A stretch of DNA of 18,975 nucleotides from JAJRAG01 sp050010535 (GCA_050010535.1 JBEKKT010000025.1:1-18975), one strand, 5' to 3'; shown: positions 1-8,257, counted from the stretch's first letter. Notes: generated from the letters alone by a model not told the origin. A program made the numbers and translations.

Positions 1-895
1 ATCCTCTCGAGTCCGCGTATTCGCTCTGCATCACTTTCTCCTCTGAAAGGTATCCTTGGGTGAACCCTCGATTGAAAACCACCTCTAGCAATTCCCGATC
101 TCTAGGAGTGATGAGAACCTCATCGCCCTCCTCCGCCTTCTCAATCGCCTTCGCATAGGCTCTCGTAGCCAGGTAGACGTACAAGGGAGTCCTCATCCTT
201 CCCTCGATCTTCAAGGCGTCTATTCCGAGGTCCATCAGTCTCGGGATCGAGTCGACCGAGAATAGGTCCGCCGTGCTGAGGAGATATCCCCTCTCCTTCC
301 TGAGAGCATACGGTTTCCTGCACGGTTGGGCGCACATTCCTCTATTCCCGCTCCTCCCACCCAACATGCTGGAGAAAAGACACTGGCCTGAGACAGAGTA
401 GCACAAGGCACCATGAACGAACACCTCCAACCCCATTCTCACAGATTTCCTTATCCGTCCGAGCTGCTCAAAGCTGAGTTCCCTCGCGAGTATCGCCCTC
501 TGGATGCCTTGTCTTTCGGCCCAAATCGCTCCCTCTGGGGAATGTATGCCCATCTGAGTAGAGGCGTGAATCGGTATCGGGAAGTTATCTCGCACGAGTT
601 GTATGAGACCCCTGTCTTGGACTATGACGGCATCTGATTCGATAGAGTTCAAGTAATCCAGGTAAGAGAGTGCAGCCGAGAGTTCTTTCTGTTTCACGAG
701 CGTGTTCACCGTGATGAGAACCTTCACGCCGTTATCATGCGCCAATCTCACCGCGCCCTTGAGCTCCGAATCAGTGAAGTTCTGTGCAAGTCTTCTTGCT
801 CCGAATTGCTTCCCTCCGAGATAGACAGCATCTGCTCCCCCCCGGATCGCCGCCTTCAATGAGTCCTTTGAACCTGCAGGGGAGAGGAGTTCCAC
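1..895 (-). CDS. Peptidase U32 family protein, C-terminus cut by the window edge
   Basis: The first 298 residues are visible and no stop appears before the edge. The N-terminus (MELLSPAGS, then GGADAVYLGG) is the usual U32 TIM-barrel start. The family signature lies at residues 157-176 (EVFVHGALC, then GQC), with KIEGRMR at about 229-235. Cysteines 165, 172, 188 and 192 match the spacing that binds a 4Fe-4S cluster in U32 proteins such as UbiU, TrhP and RlhA. The name 'collagenase-like protease' is historical; characterised relatives mostly hydroxylate RNA or ubiquinone precursors. The substrate here cannot be read from the sequence. I chose a GTG start at 895 because the ORF begins exactly at the conserved MELLSPAG, has no Shine-Dalgarno sequence, and sits 29 bp from a TATA-like box, consistent with a leaderless transcript. 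Confidence 0.9.
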   Translation of the reverse strand, partial: MELLSPAGSKDSLKAAIRGGADAVYLGGKQFGARRLAQNFTDSELKGAVRLAHDNGVKVLITVNTLVKQKELSAALSYLDYLNSIESDAVIVQDRGLIQLVRDNFPIPIHASTQMGIHSPEGAIWAERQGIQRAILARELSFEQLGRIRKSVRMGLEVFVHGALCYSVSGQCLFSSMLGGRSGNRGMCAQPCRKPYALRKERGYLLSTADLFSVDSIPRLMDLGIDALKIEGRMRTPLYVYLATRAYAKAIEKAEEGDEVLITPRDRELLEVVFNRGFTQGYLSEEKVMQSEYADSRG

Positions 896-920
896 GTTGT
901 CACAAAAGAGCGCATTCCGC

Positions 921-927
921 TTATAAA
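921..927 (-). promoter_or_regulatory. TATA-like box of the U32 gene
   Basis: TTTATAA on the minus strand, centred 29 bp upstream of the GTG at 895. This spacing places transcription initiation at or next to the start codon, which supports leaderless translation and the GTG choice. Confidence 0.55.
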
Positions 928-991
928 CTGAGAGGTCTCGACAAGGCTAGACGCGCTCGGCCTGTAGTTAGTAAGAACGAGAATGCCTTTG

Positions 992-1012
992 AGCGGGGGC
1001 CCGCAAGCGGGA
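992..1012. other. GC-rich hairpin-forming stretch
   Basis: A GC run contains two alternative stems: GCGGG with CCCGC, and CCCG-CAAG-CGGG. It lies in the 130-150 bp between the U32 promoter and the plus-strand membrane-protein ORF. No T-run follows on either strand, so it is not an obvious terminator. Its role is unknown. Confidence 0.35.
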
Positions 1013-1051
1013 AAATCATGCGACTAGGGCCAAGATCGAGGTTCATGTGAC

Positions 1052-1780
1052 TTGCTTGGAGCAAGAGAGGCAAGGAAAGCGAAGCTAATGCTCCAAGACG
1101 ATGTAATCACGGGAGGGCGGATCGCAGCCTTAGGGAGGATTGCGCGGGATGTCAGGGCGCGCTATATGAGACGACCAAACCAGAGAGGAGTCATCCTTCA
1201 AGGAACTGATGAATACAATCGGATACTGATCCAGGATGTCGAAGATAGCGTCCAGGGGGCTCTCGCAGAAGAGCTCGATTCGTGCGAGATCAGCCCGATC
1301 CTAAACGGAGCGATGAGAATCATAGCGGAATGCTCGGAGAAGGACCCCGCCGGGGCGGGTCATGTCGCTCTGAGTCTAGCTCAGTATCTCAGCGATTTGA
1401 AATCCTGCGAATCGAAGATCGAAGAGCGACTGAAAAGCCTCGCCAACATGATGCGTTCCACGAGGATGGTCTTCGCGCCGATCGTCCTTGGGATCAAGAG
1501 CAGTCTGGTCGGAATCATATCAGATTATGGCGTTTCCGCATCGGACCTGCTTTCGGAGACCATCTTGATGGTCGGGCTCTACATCGTCGAGCTTGCGGCG
1601 GTCGTCTCGTACTTCAATGTCTTCCTGTCGGGAGACCGGAACTGGAAGGAGGTCGGATACGAGTTCGGAGAGCTGAGTCCCAGTCGCCTTGGCGATCTTC
1701 ATTTCAACTTCAGCACTCTACCAGTTTGGCCCGACTCGCCTTCTGTGATCTTGAAGAGTTCGGTCGGAGGGGCCATGTAA
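1052..1780 (+). CDS. TadC/FlaJ-like (type II secretion F-domain) membrane protein, probably lacking its N-terminal half
   Basis: The 242-residue frame opens at a TTG; ATG at 1088 is an alternative start. Residues about 60-140 are charged and helical and resemble the cytoplasmic F domain of archaeal TadC/FlaJ-type pilus assembly proteins (SEKDPAGAGHVALSLAQYL, a Glu/Lys-rich helix, then MMRSTRMVFAPIVLGI). Two hydrophobic segments follow, around 134-155 and 165-192. Full-length relatives are much longer and have an N-terminal membrane segment and F domain; here only about 130 bp separates this ORF from the U32 start. No promoter or ribosome site is clear. The last 27 codons run antisense into the FmdE-like gene, an 82-bp convergent overlap. 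I infer a 5'-truncated, perhaps 3'-frameshifted remnant, though a genuine short protein is possible. Confidence 0.45.
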   Translation: MLGAREARKAKLMLQDDVITGGRIAALGRIARDVRARYMRRPNQRGVILQGTDEYNRILIQDVEDSVQGALAEELDSCEISPILNGAMRIIAECSEKDPAGAGHVALSLAQYLSDLKSCESKIEERLKSLANMMRSTRMVFAPIVLGIKSSLVGIISDYGVSASDLLSETILMVGLYIVELAAVVSYFNVFLSGDRNWKEVGYEFGELSPSRLGDLHFNFSTLPVWPDSPSVILKSSVGGAM

Positions 1781-2136
1781 AGATCGAGGGCGATCAGTTC
1801 CTCATTTTCCTTCAGCGTCGTCGCGTCTATCCGTTCCCTTATCCCATCGATGAGCTCAATCGAGAGGATACGCCTCTCGTCAAAAAACTCAGCTTTGACG
1901 GCATTCTCCTCACGAACCGTTATATTCCCCTTGCCGAGCGTGCATGAGGACGAACACTGGATTCCGTCTATCGTGCAGGAGAGCGGTCGCTTTGTTCCGG
2001 TAAAGACGACGGCCCAGATGTTTTTCGGAAACCTTTCCCTTCCAATCTGTCCCATCCTGTAACCTATCAAGACGTATGGTCCAAGGTGTCCGTGAAACCG
2101 CTTAAGCGCCTCGAGTTCGTCCGGAAGCGAAACCAT
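1699..2136 (-). CDS. FmdE-domain protein, short stand-alone form
   Basis: This 145-residue protein has the FmdE signature: FHGHLGPY with His15 and His17 near the N-terminus, then Cys54 (SCTIDGIQ) and CSSSCTLGKGN with Cys61 and Cys65, which are metal-binding positions in this family. The family is named after subunit E of molybdenum formylmethanofuran dehydrogenase but is widespread outside methanogenesis. This copy has no C-terminal zinc ribbon and no fmd/fwd neighbours, so a catalytic role in methanogenesis is not supported. The ATG at 2136 is preceded by a TATA-like TTCATAAG about 25 bp upstream and a weak GGAG. Its 3' end overlaps the TadC-like ORF tail to tail. The family call is firm; the function is unknown. 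Confidence 0.8.
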   Translation of the reverse strand: MVSLPDELEALKRFHGHLGPYVLIGYRMGQIGRERFPKNIWAVVFTGTKRPLSCTIDGIQCSSSCTLGKGNITVREENAVKAEFFDERRILSIELIDGIRERIDATTLKENEELIALDLYMAPPTELFKITEGESGQTGRVLKLK

Positions 2137-2528
2137 CGTGTTCGAAGAACATCTCCGGACTTATGAACGTTTGGCCCATCATCACCCTGCCCGTTTTCTT
2201 GGCCCAGGAAGCGAGCCATTCCCGGAATCAAAACGGTTATTGGTCTATGACGGTCCTCCTGATTTCTCGAATGCGGTTTCTTGGGGCTAGCTCGGACAAG
2301 GTGGAGTTCGTCATCTCGTCTGATTCGTGATCTGGTTCTTTGTGACGGTCATCGCCCCTTTCACCCTGCCAGCGAATAGCCTGAAGAACTTCTCTGATAT
2401 CTTGGGTACGATTGACAACGAAGATACCATCGAGGGGATGAACTCGTCGGTCAAAGCAATCTACATGGTCGAGGATTCGTATTGCCATCAGACATCCGAC
2501 AGGTCCTACTACCTCAACGGCAATCGGT

Positions 2529-2717
2529 ATGGCGGTGGCGATCGTGACCCGGTATCAGATTAGTGCTCCGGTCCAGGTCTTGGGGATTGCTCCAATCACA
2601 ATCGATGGTCTCATGAAATTGCTCACGAGCTATGAGTCTACAAACCCCGTCAGAGTAGTCACGAGTTTGCTGGCAAGCATCGTTGTGTCGCTGCTGATAT
2701 CTCTCTTTGTACGTTAG
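2529..2717 (+). CDS. Possible small membrane protein or decayed fragment
   Basis: A 62-codon ATG frame with a moderately hydrophobic start (MAVAIVTRYQISAPVQVLG) and a strong C-terminal membrane segment (SLLASIVVSLLISLF) ending in VR. The frame is open upstream from about 2442 with protein-like residues (HPTGPTTSTAIG), so it could be the tail of a longer disrupted gene. I do not recognise the family and see no clear ribosome site. Confidence 0.25.
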   Translation: MAVAIVTRYQISAPVQVLGIAPITIDGLMKLLTSYESTNPVRVVTSLLASIVVSLLISLFVR

Positions 2718-2760
2718 GCGCTGCGGGAGAGGAATCCAACGGGGAGTGTGAATAAAGATT

Positions 2761-2934
2761 ATGCTTCGAAGACCAGGTAGTGTCTTTGTAGGGAAAAAAC
2801 CGGACAGGCAGGCACTGAAGGTCCTGGCGCGATGCCATCCGTTTTCAGAGTTTCGGAGCACATCCTTCGGGTGCGCTTGGAAAGGAATGGACTTATTCGC
2901 TACCTGTCCCGATCCTTTCTATCGTGCCTGCTGA
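2761..2934 (+). CDS. Possible 57-residue hypothetical protein
   Basis: An ATG frame of 57 codons ends in TGA. It is basic at the N-terminus and has cysteines at 25, 38, 49 and 57, spacing that does not match a zinc ribbon I know. GGGGAG lies about 14 nt upstream, too far to be convincing. No family is recognised. It may be a chance ORF in an otherwise gene-free kilobase. Confidence 0.18.
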   Translation: MLRRPGSVFVGKKPDRQALKVLARCHPFSEFRSTSFGCAWKGMDLFATCPDPFYRAC

Positions 2935-3116
2935 TTTAAACTTGTCTGCGGACATCTCCGACATTTGTCGGTGCACGCATAGGAGAGGCGCGCGGACGCG
3001 GATTCGAATTCGGTGTAGCTTACTAGTCTCGTTTCTGCGACCGCTTCGAGCCATCGTCAAGGCACGTGACCGATAATATGTACCTAGGCGATATTATTGT
3101 CTGAATTATGAGAAGG

Positions 3117-3125
3117 TATATATAT
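3117..3125 (+). promoter_or_regulatory. TATA box of psmB
   Basis: TATATATAT, the best TATA element in the region. It predicts initiation near 3147, giving a leader of about 48 nt before ATG 3195. Confidence 0.6.
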
Positions 3126-3194
3126 GGTCAGTATCATTCAAGGAACATCAGAAGCGCTGATTGTCTTTTGATCCATTTTGGAAGGTGTAGCACA

Positions 3195-3842
3195 ATGGAA
3201 AATGAGGAACTCAAGAAGGGTACGACCACTATCGGAATCGTCAACGCGGAAGGAGTCGTGTTGGCATCGGAGCATAGGGCGACCATGGGCAACATAATCG
3301 CCCACAAGGAAGTTCAGAAAGTGTTCAAGATTGACGATAATCTGGGCCTTACGATTGCTGGCCTGGTTGGAGACGCTCAGCTCCTCACGCGCTACATGAA
3401 GGCGGAGGTTGAACTCTACAAGTTGAAGAGGGGCGCTCAGATGGTGGTGAAATCCGCTGCAACTCTTCTCTCGAACATACTCAGGGGCGGAGGAGGTAGC
3501 CAGGGCTACTACTACGTCGGCCTGATACTCGGAGGAGTCGACAAGGACGGAGGGCACGTGTTTGGGGTCGATGCCGCGGGAGGATCTATTCAGGACAACT
3601 ACGTCTCTGTCGGTTCAGGATCCCTTATGGCCTATGGAGTTCTCGAGGACCAGTACAAGAAGGGTCTGTCGATGAACGACGCCATAGACGTCGCCGTCAG
3701 GGGGTTGAATGCGGCGATGAAGCGAGACTCGGCGAGCGGAGATGGGATGACAATCATTACGATAGGCAAAGATGGATACAAGGAATTGCCTGAAGAAGAA
3801 TGGAAGGAAAGACTTAGCAGAATGGGTATCAAGTTCCCGTGA
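3195..3842 (+). CDS. psmB: 20S proteasome beta subunit
   Basis: A 215-residue N-terminal nucleophile hydrolase, the catalytic subunit of the archaeal 20S proteasome that degrades unfolded and targeted proteins in the cytoplasm. The propeptide is nine residues (MENEELKKG), and autocleavage before TTTIGIV exposes the catalytic Thr. In mature numbering Thr1, Glu17 and Lys33 are all present, as in Thermoplasma acidophilum, as are AGLVGDAQ, DAAGGS, GSGS and RDSASGDG. The frame is open further upstream to 3108, but ATG 3195 is preceded by GGAAGGTG with a 7-nt spacer and gives the normal propeptide, whereas a start at 3108 would place the TATA box inside the gene. fttA follows 71 bp downstream on the same strand, an order I recall from other euryarchaea. 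Confidence 0.96.
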   Translation: MENEELKKGTTTIGIVNAEGVVLASEHRATMGNIIAHKEVQKVFKIDDNLGLTIAGLVGDAQLLTRYMKAEVELYKLKRGAQMVVKSAATLLSNILRGGGGSQGYYYVGLILGGVDKDGGHVFGVDAAGGSIQDNYVSVGSGSLMAYGVLEDQYKKGLSMNDAIDVAVRGLNAAMKRDSASGDGMTIITIGKDGYKELPEEEWKERLSRMGIKFP

Positions 3843-3870
3843 TCTTGTCCAAACCACTTACTCTGGAACT

Positions 3871-3879
3871 TATTTATTA
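3871..3879 (+). promoter_or_regulatory. TATA-like box upstream of fttA
   Basis: TATTTATTA in the 71-bp gap after psmB predicts initiation near 3900-3904 and a leader of about 10 nt. This suggests fttA has its own promoter in addition to any read-through from psmB. Confidence 0.45.
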
Positions 3880-3913
3880 CTACAATTCCATAAATTAAAA
3901 GTGTGAAAGCATC

Positions 3914-5824
3914 ATGTCAGTAGAGAAGTTTTTAGAAGAGGCCAGGGAGCAAGTAAGGAAGATAGTCCCCGCCAGCATAAACATCACGTCGATTGATTTC
4001 GAAGGACCTGTTGTCGTCGTCTACACCCGCGATATGGAGGCCTTTGCCTCCAACAATGAGATCGTGAGACAGCTAGCCCAGGGCCTCAGGAGAAGGGTAG
4101 CCATACGGCCAGATCCATCAACGTTAGCCGATCCGGAAACGGTCGAGCAGAAGATACGTGACATAATACCTCCCGAAGCGCAGATCACCGACATCTACTT
4201 CGAGCACGACACCGGTGAGGTAACGATAGAAGCCGGTGCTCCCGGGCTCGTCATAGGCAAGCACGGCTCCGTCCTCAACGAAATAAAGAAGGAGGTCGGC
4301 TGGGCACCGAAGGTGGTCAGAGCGCCACCGATACCCTCGAAGACTGTTTCAGACATAAGGAACTACCTGCGCCACGAGCAGGAACATCGGAAAGAGTTCC
4401 TCAAAAAGGTCGGAAGGAAGCTGGCTCGGCCACGGATCGAAGGAGAGACGTGGATAAGAATCACTTCGTTGGGAGGCTTCAGGGAGGTCGGACGTAGCGC
4501 CGCGCTGCTATCCACGCGTGAAAGCAAGGTTCTGATTGACTGTGGCGTCGACGTCTCGAACGCTGACAACGGCGCTCCATATTTCTACGCCCCGGAGATT
4601 CAGACGCTGGATTCTCTCGACTGCGTGGTAATAACCCACGCTCACCTGGACCACTGCGGCCTACTCCCTGCGCTCTATAAATACGGTTACGACGGACCTG
4701 TGTATTGCACAGCGCCCACAAGGGACCTGATGTCCCTTCTACAGCTCGACTACATCAAGGTGTCCTTCGGTGAAGGGAAGAAAAGCCCCTACGAGTCTTC
4801 GAACATAAGGGACGTTGTCTCTCACACCATACCGCTGAAGTACGGTGAGACGACCGACATCGCGCCGGACATCCGACTTACCTTCCAGAATGCCGGACAC
4901 ATTCTCGGATCCGCAGTGTCTCACTTTCACATCGGCGATGGTTTGTATAATATAGCGTTCAGCGGCGACATGAAATTCGAGAGAACCTGGTTGTTCAACG
5001 CGACCGTCAACAAGTTCCCTCGATTGGAGACGCTCATAATAGAGTCCACCTACGGAGGTCATCACGACATCCAGCCTAGCAGGGTGGAAGCCGCCAACCA
5101 GCTGAAGAACGTCGTCGAGCAAACGCTTGCGAGGGGTGGCAAGGTCCTGGTTCCTGTGTTCGCCGTCGGACGTTCGCAGGAGGTCATGCTAGTCATAGAG
5201 GAGCTCATGAGGACCGGCAAGCTGCCAACGGTACCAGTCTATCTCGACGGCATGATATGGGAGGCGACGGCAATCCATACAGCCTACCCGGAGTATCTCA
5301 ACAGCCAGTTGAGGACGCAGATATTTCAGATGGGGCAAAATCCGTTCCTGTCCGAGATATTCAATAGGGTCGACAGCGCAGACATGAGGGAGAAGATTTG
5401 CCACGACCCGGACCCGAGCATAGTCCTGGCGACGGGGGGTATGATGAACGGCGGACCCGTTCTCGAATACCTCAAGGCTTGGGCAGACAACGCGAAGAAC
5501 ACGCTGGTCTTTGTCGGTTACCAGGCGGAAGGCACGCTCGGAAGTAAGATACAGAAAGGATACTCAGAATTGACAATGACTGACAGGGGCAGACCCCTGA
5601 ACCTCCAATTCAAGATGGACAAGGAGACCGTCGATGGGTTCTCAGGCCACTCAGACAGGAGGCAGTTGATCAACTACGTTTCGACACTGGAACCGAAGCC
5701 CGAGAGGATAATCGTGTGCCACGGCGAGGAGCACAAGTGCTCCGATTTGGCGAGCGCTCTATACAAGAAGTTCAACATTGAGACGCGGGCGCCGATGAAC
5801 CTCGAGACCGTAAGAGTGAAATAA
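3914..5824 (+). CDS. fttA: Transcription termination factor FttA/aCPSF1 (KH, metallo-beta-lactamase, beta-CASP)
   Basis: A 636-residue ribonuclease of the CPSF73 type. In archaea this protein cleaves the nascent transcript and releases RNA polymerase at U-rich 3' ends. The N-terminal 150-180 residues form tandem KH modules, with a GKHG loop at 115-118. The metallo-beta-lactamase core follows: GFREVGRS (188-195), HAHLDH (242-247), His329 in AGHILGSA and Asp352 in FSGDMK. The beta-CASP part carries ESTYGG (Glu377), FAVGRSQE, TGGMMNGGP, DGFSGHSD (His579) and VCHGE (His603). All expected zinc ligands are present, so it should be catalytically intact. Length is normal for the family. It converges on the TYW1 gene, with a 12-bp gap between the two stops. 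Confidence 0.96.
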   Translation: MSVEKFLEEAREQVRKIVPASINITSIDFEGPVVVVYTRDMEAFASNNEIVRQLAQGLRRRVAIRPDPSTLADPETVEQKIRDIIPPEAQITDIYFEHDTGEVTIEAGAPGLVIGKHGSVLNEIKKEVGWAPKVVRAPPIPSKTVSDIRNYLRHEQEHRKEFLKKVGRKLARPRIEGETWIRITSLGGFREVGRSAALLSTRESKVLIDCGVDVSNADNGAPYFYAPEIQTLDSLDCVVITHAHLDHCGLLPALYKYGYDGPVYCTAPTRDLMSLLQLDYIKVSFGEGKKSPYESSNIRDVVSHTIPLKYGETTDIAPDIRLTFQNAGHILGSAVSHFHIGDGLYNIAFSGDMKFERTWLFNATVNKFPRLETLIIESTYGGHHDIQPSRVEAANQLKNVVEQTLARGGKVLVPVFAVGRSQEVMLVIEELMRTGKLPTVPVYLDGMIWEATAIHTAYPEYLNSQLRTQIFQMGQNPFLSEIFNRVDSADMREKICHDPDPSIVLATGGMMNGGPVLEYLKAWADNAKNTLVFVGYQAEGTLGSKIQKGYSELTMTDRGRPLNLQFKMDKETVDGFSGHSDRRQLINYVSTLEPKPERIIVCHGEEHKCSDLASALYKKFNIETRAPMNLETVRVK

Positions 5825-5836
5825 GCGAGAGTGGCC

Positions 5837-6778
5837 TCAGTCGCTATCTGATGACTGATGGACGGTAGGGTCCGTCTTGCTATCTCCGAGCAGAACGACT
5901 CTACTGTCTGGTCTCTCCTTCAAAACATCAATGCCCAAGACGTCCGCGAGTCTCGACGCGAAGTCCTGGACGGTCTTGTGAGACGGCATGTTGGAAATGC
6001 GCATCCTTTTCCTCGAGTCGCCAACAAAGACGTATCCCTTGGGTTCTATGAAGAGTGCGTTCGCCACTTCATCCAATCTCGCGTATTGCTCCTCCCAACC
6101 GATGTTCCACTCCTGGACGAGCGTGTGACGGATGACCGTTCTGGTCCCCAAACTCGGTAAAAGCTCCAGTGTCTTTCTCAGCCTACTCCAGCCATCCCCG
6201 ATTTTCGGTACGCACAGCCTCCTGTAGATCTCCTCGTTTGGGGCCGCGACAGTGACGTAAAGCTGAGTTGGGAGCGGATCCAGGTTCTCCAGTGATTCAG
6301 GAAACGTACCGTTGGTCACAAGGAACGTCGTCATCCCCCTTCTCGCGCACACGTCGATAAACTCTCCGAGCCGGGGATAGATCGTGGGTTCTCCGGCTAG
6401 GGATATGGCGACTTGATTAGGATTCCTAGTCTCTTCAAACATCTCTGGCGAGCACCTGGGGTCACCCTTGAATCCGGATATCAATAGCCTTTGCTGGGCT
6501 ATGCATGCGTCGAGCAGATCTTCAGGGTCCATCCATTCGGTCACGTTCGATTCGAATCCTTGAACCCTCCAACAGAACAAGCAGTTGTGAGTGCACTGAT
6601 TCACAACAGGGGTCATCTGAAGGCAGCGATGCGATTTGATTCCGTAGAATTCCTCCTTGTAGCAGCATCTATGCTTGAGGAGGCTCTGACGCATCCAGTG
6701 ACAGAGCTTCACGGCTGCGTGATCGCCGAACATCCTGTATTGCTGTTTGTTCAGAATCCTGCTGATGTCCTCTTTCAT
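5837..6778 (-). CDS. taw1: S-adenosylmethionine-dependent tRNA 4-demethylwyosine synthase (TYW1)
   Basis: A 313-residue radical SAM enzyme that joins pyruvate-derived carbons to N1-methylguanosine-37 of tRNA-Phe to make 4-demethylwyosine, the core of archaeal wyosine bases. With ATG 6778 as residue 1, the cysteines of the second 4Fe-4S cluster are C26, C39 and C52 and those of the radical SAM cluster are C62, C66 and C69 (CTHNCLFCW), which, as I recall it, is the numbering in the Methanocaldococcus jannaschii enzyme. GGAGAG lies 7 nt upstream of this ATG. The frame extends upstream as far as 7015, but that part lies inside rfcL. ATG 6793 is a weaker alternative. It follows rfcL by 19 bp, so the two are probably co-transcribed. 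Confidence 0.94.
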   Translation of the reverse strand: MKEDISRILNKQQYRMFGDHAAVKLCHWMRQSLLKHRCCYKEEFYGIKSHRCLQMTPVVNQCTHNCLFCWRVQGFESNVTEWMDPEDLLDACIAQQRLLISGFKGDPRCSPEMFEETRNPNQVAISLAGEPTIYPRLGEFIDVCARRGMTTFLVTNGTFPESLENLDPLPTQLYVTVAAPNEEIYRRLCVPKIGDGWSRLRKTLELLPSLGTRTVIRHTLVQEWNIGWEEQYARLDEVANALFIEPKGYVFVGDSRKRMRISNMPSHKTVQDFASRLADVLGIDVLKERPDSRVVLLGDSKTDPTVHQSSDSD

Positions 6779-6797
6779 CCGACGACTCTCCATAGCC

Positions 6798-8234
6798 TCA
6801 GTATTCAAAAAGACTTCTCTGCGGTCGGGAATCGCTACCTGGCTCTTCTGGCTCGCCCTCTCCCTCTCTTCCATCCGATCTCGCCTCTTCGATGAGGGGA
6901 ATTGTCGACTGTGCGCTTCTCGCGTGTTGCACCTTCTGAACCTCTGAAATGAGATGTCTAACCGAGTGCGAATCGATCTTCTCGTTGAGAAGATAGGCGA
7001 TCTCCTCCGAATCAAGGCCGAACTTGATCGCCATTGCGATCCTGAAATCCTTGTCTCTCTGGAATAGCCAATTGAAGTACGGAAGGAGGTTTTCAGCGAT
7101 TGCCGAGGACGACATGTGACAGGCGGCTCCGAGCTTCAATGAGATGCTTTCTTTCACACTCCTAAGAGCTCTTGTGCGCGACATCTTCATCAAATACAGT
7201 GGGAAGCGATACCTGGTATACTCCCGGTATTGGCTTTCTTTGGCGACATTGACGCCATAACTCATCAGGTCCGAAGCATAGGACCAGAGGCCGAAATACT
7301 GCCTGCGACCAACTCGCCCCAGGAATATGTCCGATCTCGCGAGGCAGTGGAAACCCCGTTCGAGATCCTCCGGTTTCCTATACTCGATCGGGAGATTCTC
7401 ATCCAGCCAGAGAAGAACGTATTCCGGAGCTTCGTTCACCTCCATCATGATGATTCTCGATCTGGAGGGATTCGTGCCATGGAGGACCTCGCCCAACAGG
7501 TCGTACATGGTCTTGGTGACCTGTCTGTTCCCGAGTACCAATGTCTCCTCTTCCAGCACATCTGTTTTGCCTTCGGAGACTGCCTGAAGATCTCTCACGG
7601 CAGACCTCAAGTCCCCGTTGGAATTTTGTGCGATCAAATCTAGTACTCGCTCCGAGGCTTTCACCCCCTGGTCTTTCGCGATTCCACGCAATACGGACTT
7701 GACAGTACTATTGTGTATCCTGTTAAAGCGTATCTGCTCGGTGCCTGACTTTATCATAGAGCTTTTCCTGCTCAGCGCGTAGAAATCGTTCACGATGAGA
7801 ATCACTGGCTGCTTTGTCATTTTGATGACCTCGACTATCGCCGGCACACCGCCCCGATCTTCCTTGCCGAAGATGTTGTCTGCTTCGTCCAAGACGATCA
7901 GTTTAAGACGGCCTTCCTTGCTGGAGAGGAACTCGCCATCATTCGTGAAAGTGTCCGCGACTGCCCCTCGCATCGCGATTGAATTTATCGCCTCTGCATT
8001 TCTATGATCTGAAGCGTTCATCTCGATGACGACCCAGCCAAAATCATTTGCAAGGGCCAACGCGGCACTAGTCTTGCCGGTCCCGGGAGTTCCGATTAAT
8101 ACCGCAGCCTTCTTCGCTGGACCGCCCGATTCCCATTCTAGTGCCCAGTCTCTCAATTGCTGTGTTGCCCTGGGGTTTCCGACGACTTCCTTCAGCGTCT
8201 TAGGGCGGTACAGTTCCGTCCAATCATCCGGCAT
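6798..8234 (-). CDS. rfcL: Replication factor C large subunit
   Basis: A 478-residue AAA+ ATPase that, with the small RFC subunits, loads the PCNA sliding clamp on primed DNA. It begins with DDWTELYRPKTL, typical of RfcL. Walker A is GTPGTGKT at 48-55, Walker B is LIVLDEADN at 112-120, and sensor-1-like VILIVND follows. The C-terminal tail is acidic and Glu/Gly/Arg-rich and ends in QRSLFEY (472-478), a PCNA-interacting PIP box at the expected place. A GTG at 8237 directly precedes ATG 8234 in frame. A TATA-like box 28 bp upstream suggests a leaderless message, so either codon could be used. TYW1 begins 19 bp after the stop. No small RFC subunit is in the window. Confidence 0.95.
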   Translation of the reverse strand: MPDDWTELYRPKTLKEVVGNPRATQQLRDWALEWESGGPAKKAAVLIGTPGTGKTSAALALANDFGWVVIEMNASDHRNAEAINSIAMRGAVADTFTNDGEFLSSKEGRLKLIVLDEADNIFGKEDRGGVPAIVEVIKMTKQPVILIVNDFYALSRKSSMIKSGTEQIRFNRIHNSTVKSVLRGIAKDQGVKASERVLDLIAQNSNGDLRSAVRDLQAVSEGKTDVLEEETLVLGNRQVTKTMYDLLGEVLHGTNPSRSRIIMMEVNEAPEYVLLWLDENLPIEYRKPEDLERGFHCLARSDIFLGRVGRRQYFGLWSYASDLMSYGVNVAKESQYREYTRYRFPLYLMKMSRTRALRSVKESISLKLGAACHMSSSAIAENLLPYFNWLFQRDKDFRIAMAIKFGLDSEEIAYLLNEKIDSHSVRHLISEVQKVQHARSAQSTIPLIEEARSDGREGEGEPEEPGSDSRPQRSLFEY

Positions 8235-8257
8235 CACTAATACTTATGAGAAGCATT

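Larger units (their letters stand above)
2137..3194. other. About 1 kb without a convincing gene
   Basis: Only short frames occur here, on both strands. On the minus strand at about 2142-2235 a short reading frame (REWLASWAKKTGR, then MMGQTFISPEMFF) runs into the FmdE-like start in another frame and may be coding debris. On the plus strand are a 62-codon hydrophobic ORF (2529-2717) and a 57-codon Cys-containing ORF (2761-2934). A CC-TTCG-GG mini hairpin sits near 2868-2875. I see no tRNA, no recognisable RNase P or SRP RNA signature, and no long repeat. The last 80 bp hold the psmB promoter and leader. Confidence 0.5.

Noticed and set aside
784..1050. An 88-codon plus-strand frame over the U32 start
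   Set aside because: Most of it is antisense to U32 coding sequence and its promoter, and the translation has no recognisable domain.
2990..3030. GGATTCGAATTCGG resembling a tRNA T-arm
   Set aside because: The flanking bases do not form a 5-bp T-stem and no other tRNA arm is nearby; it is a chance GAATTC-type palindrome.
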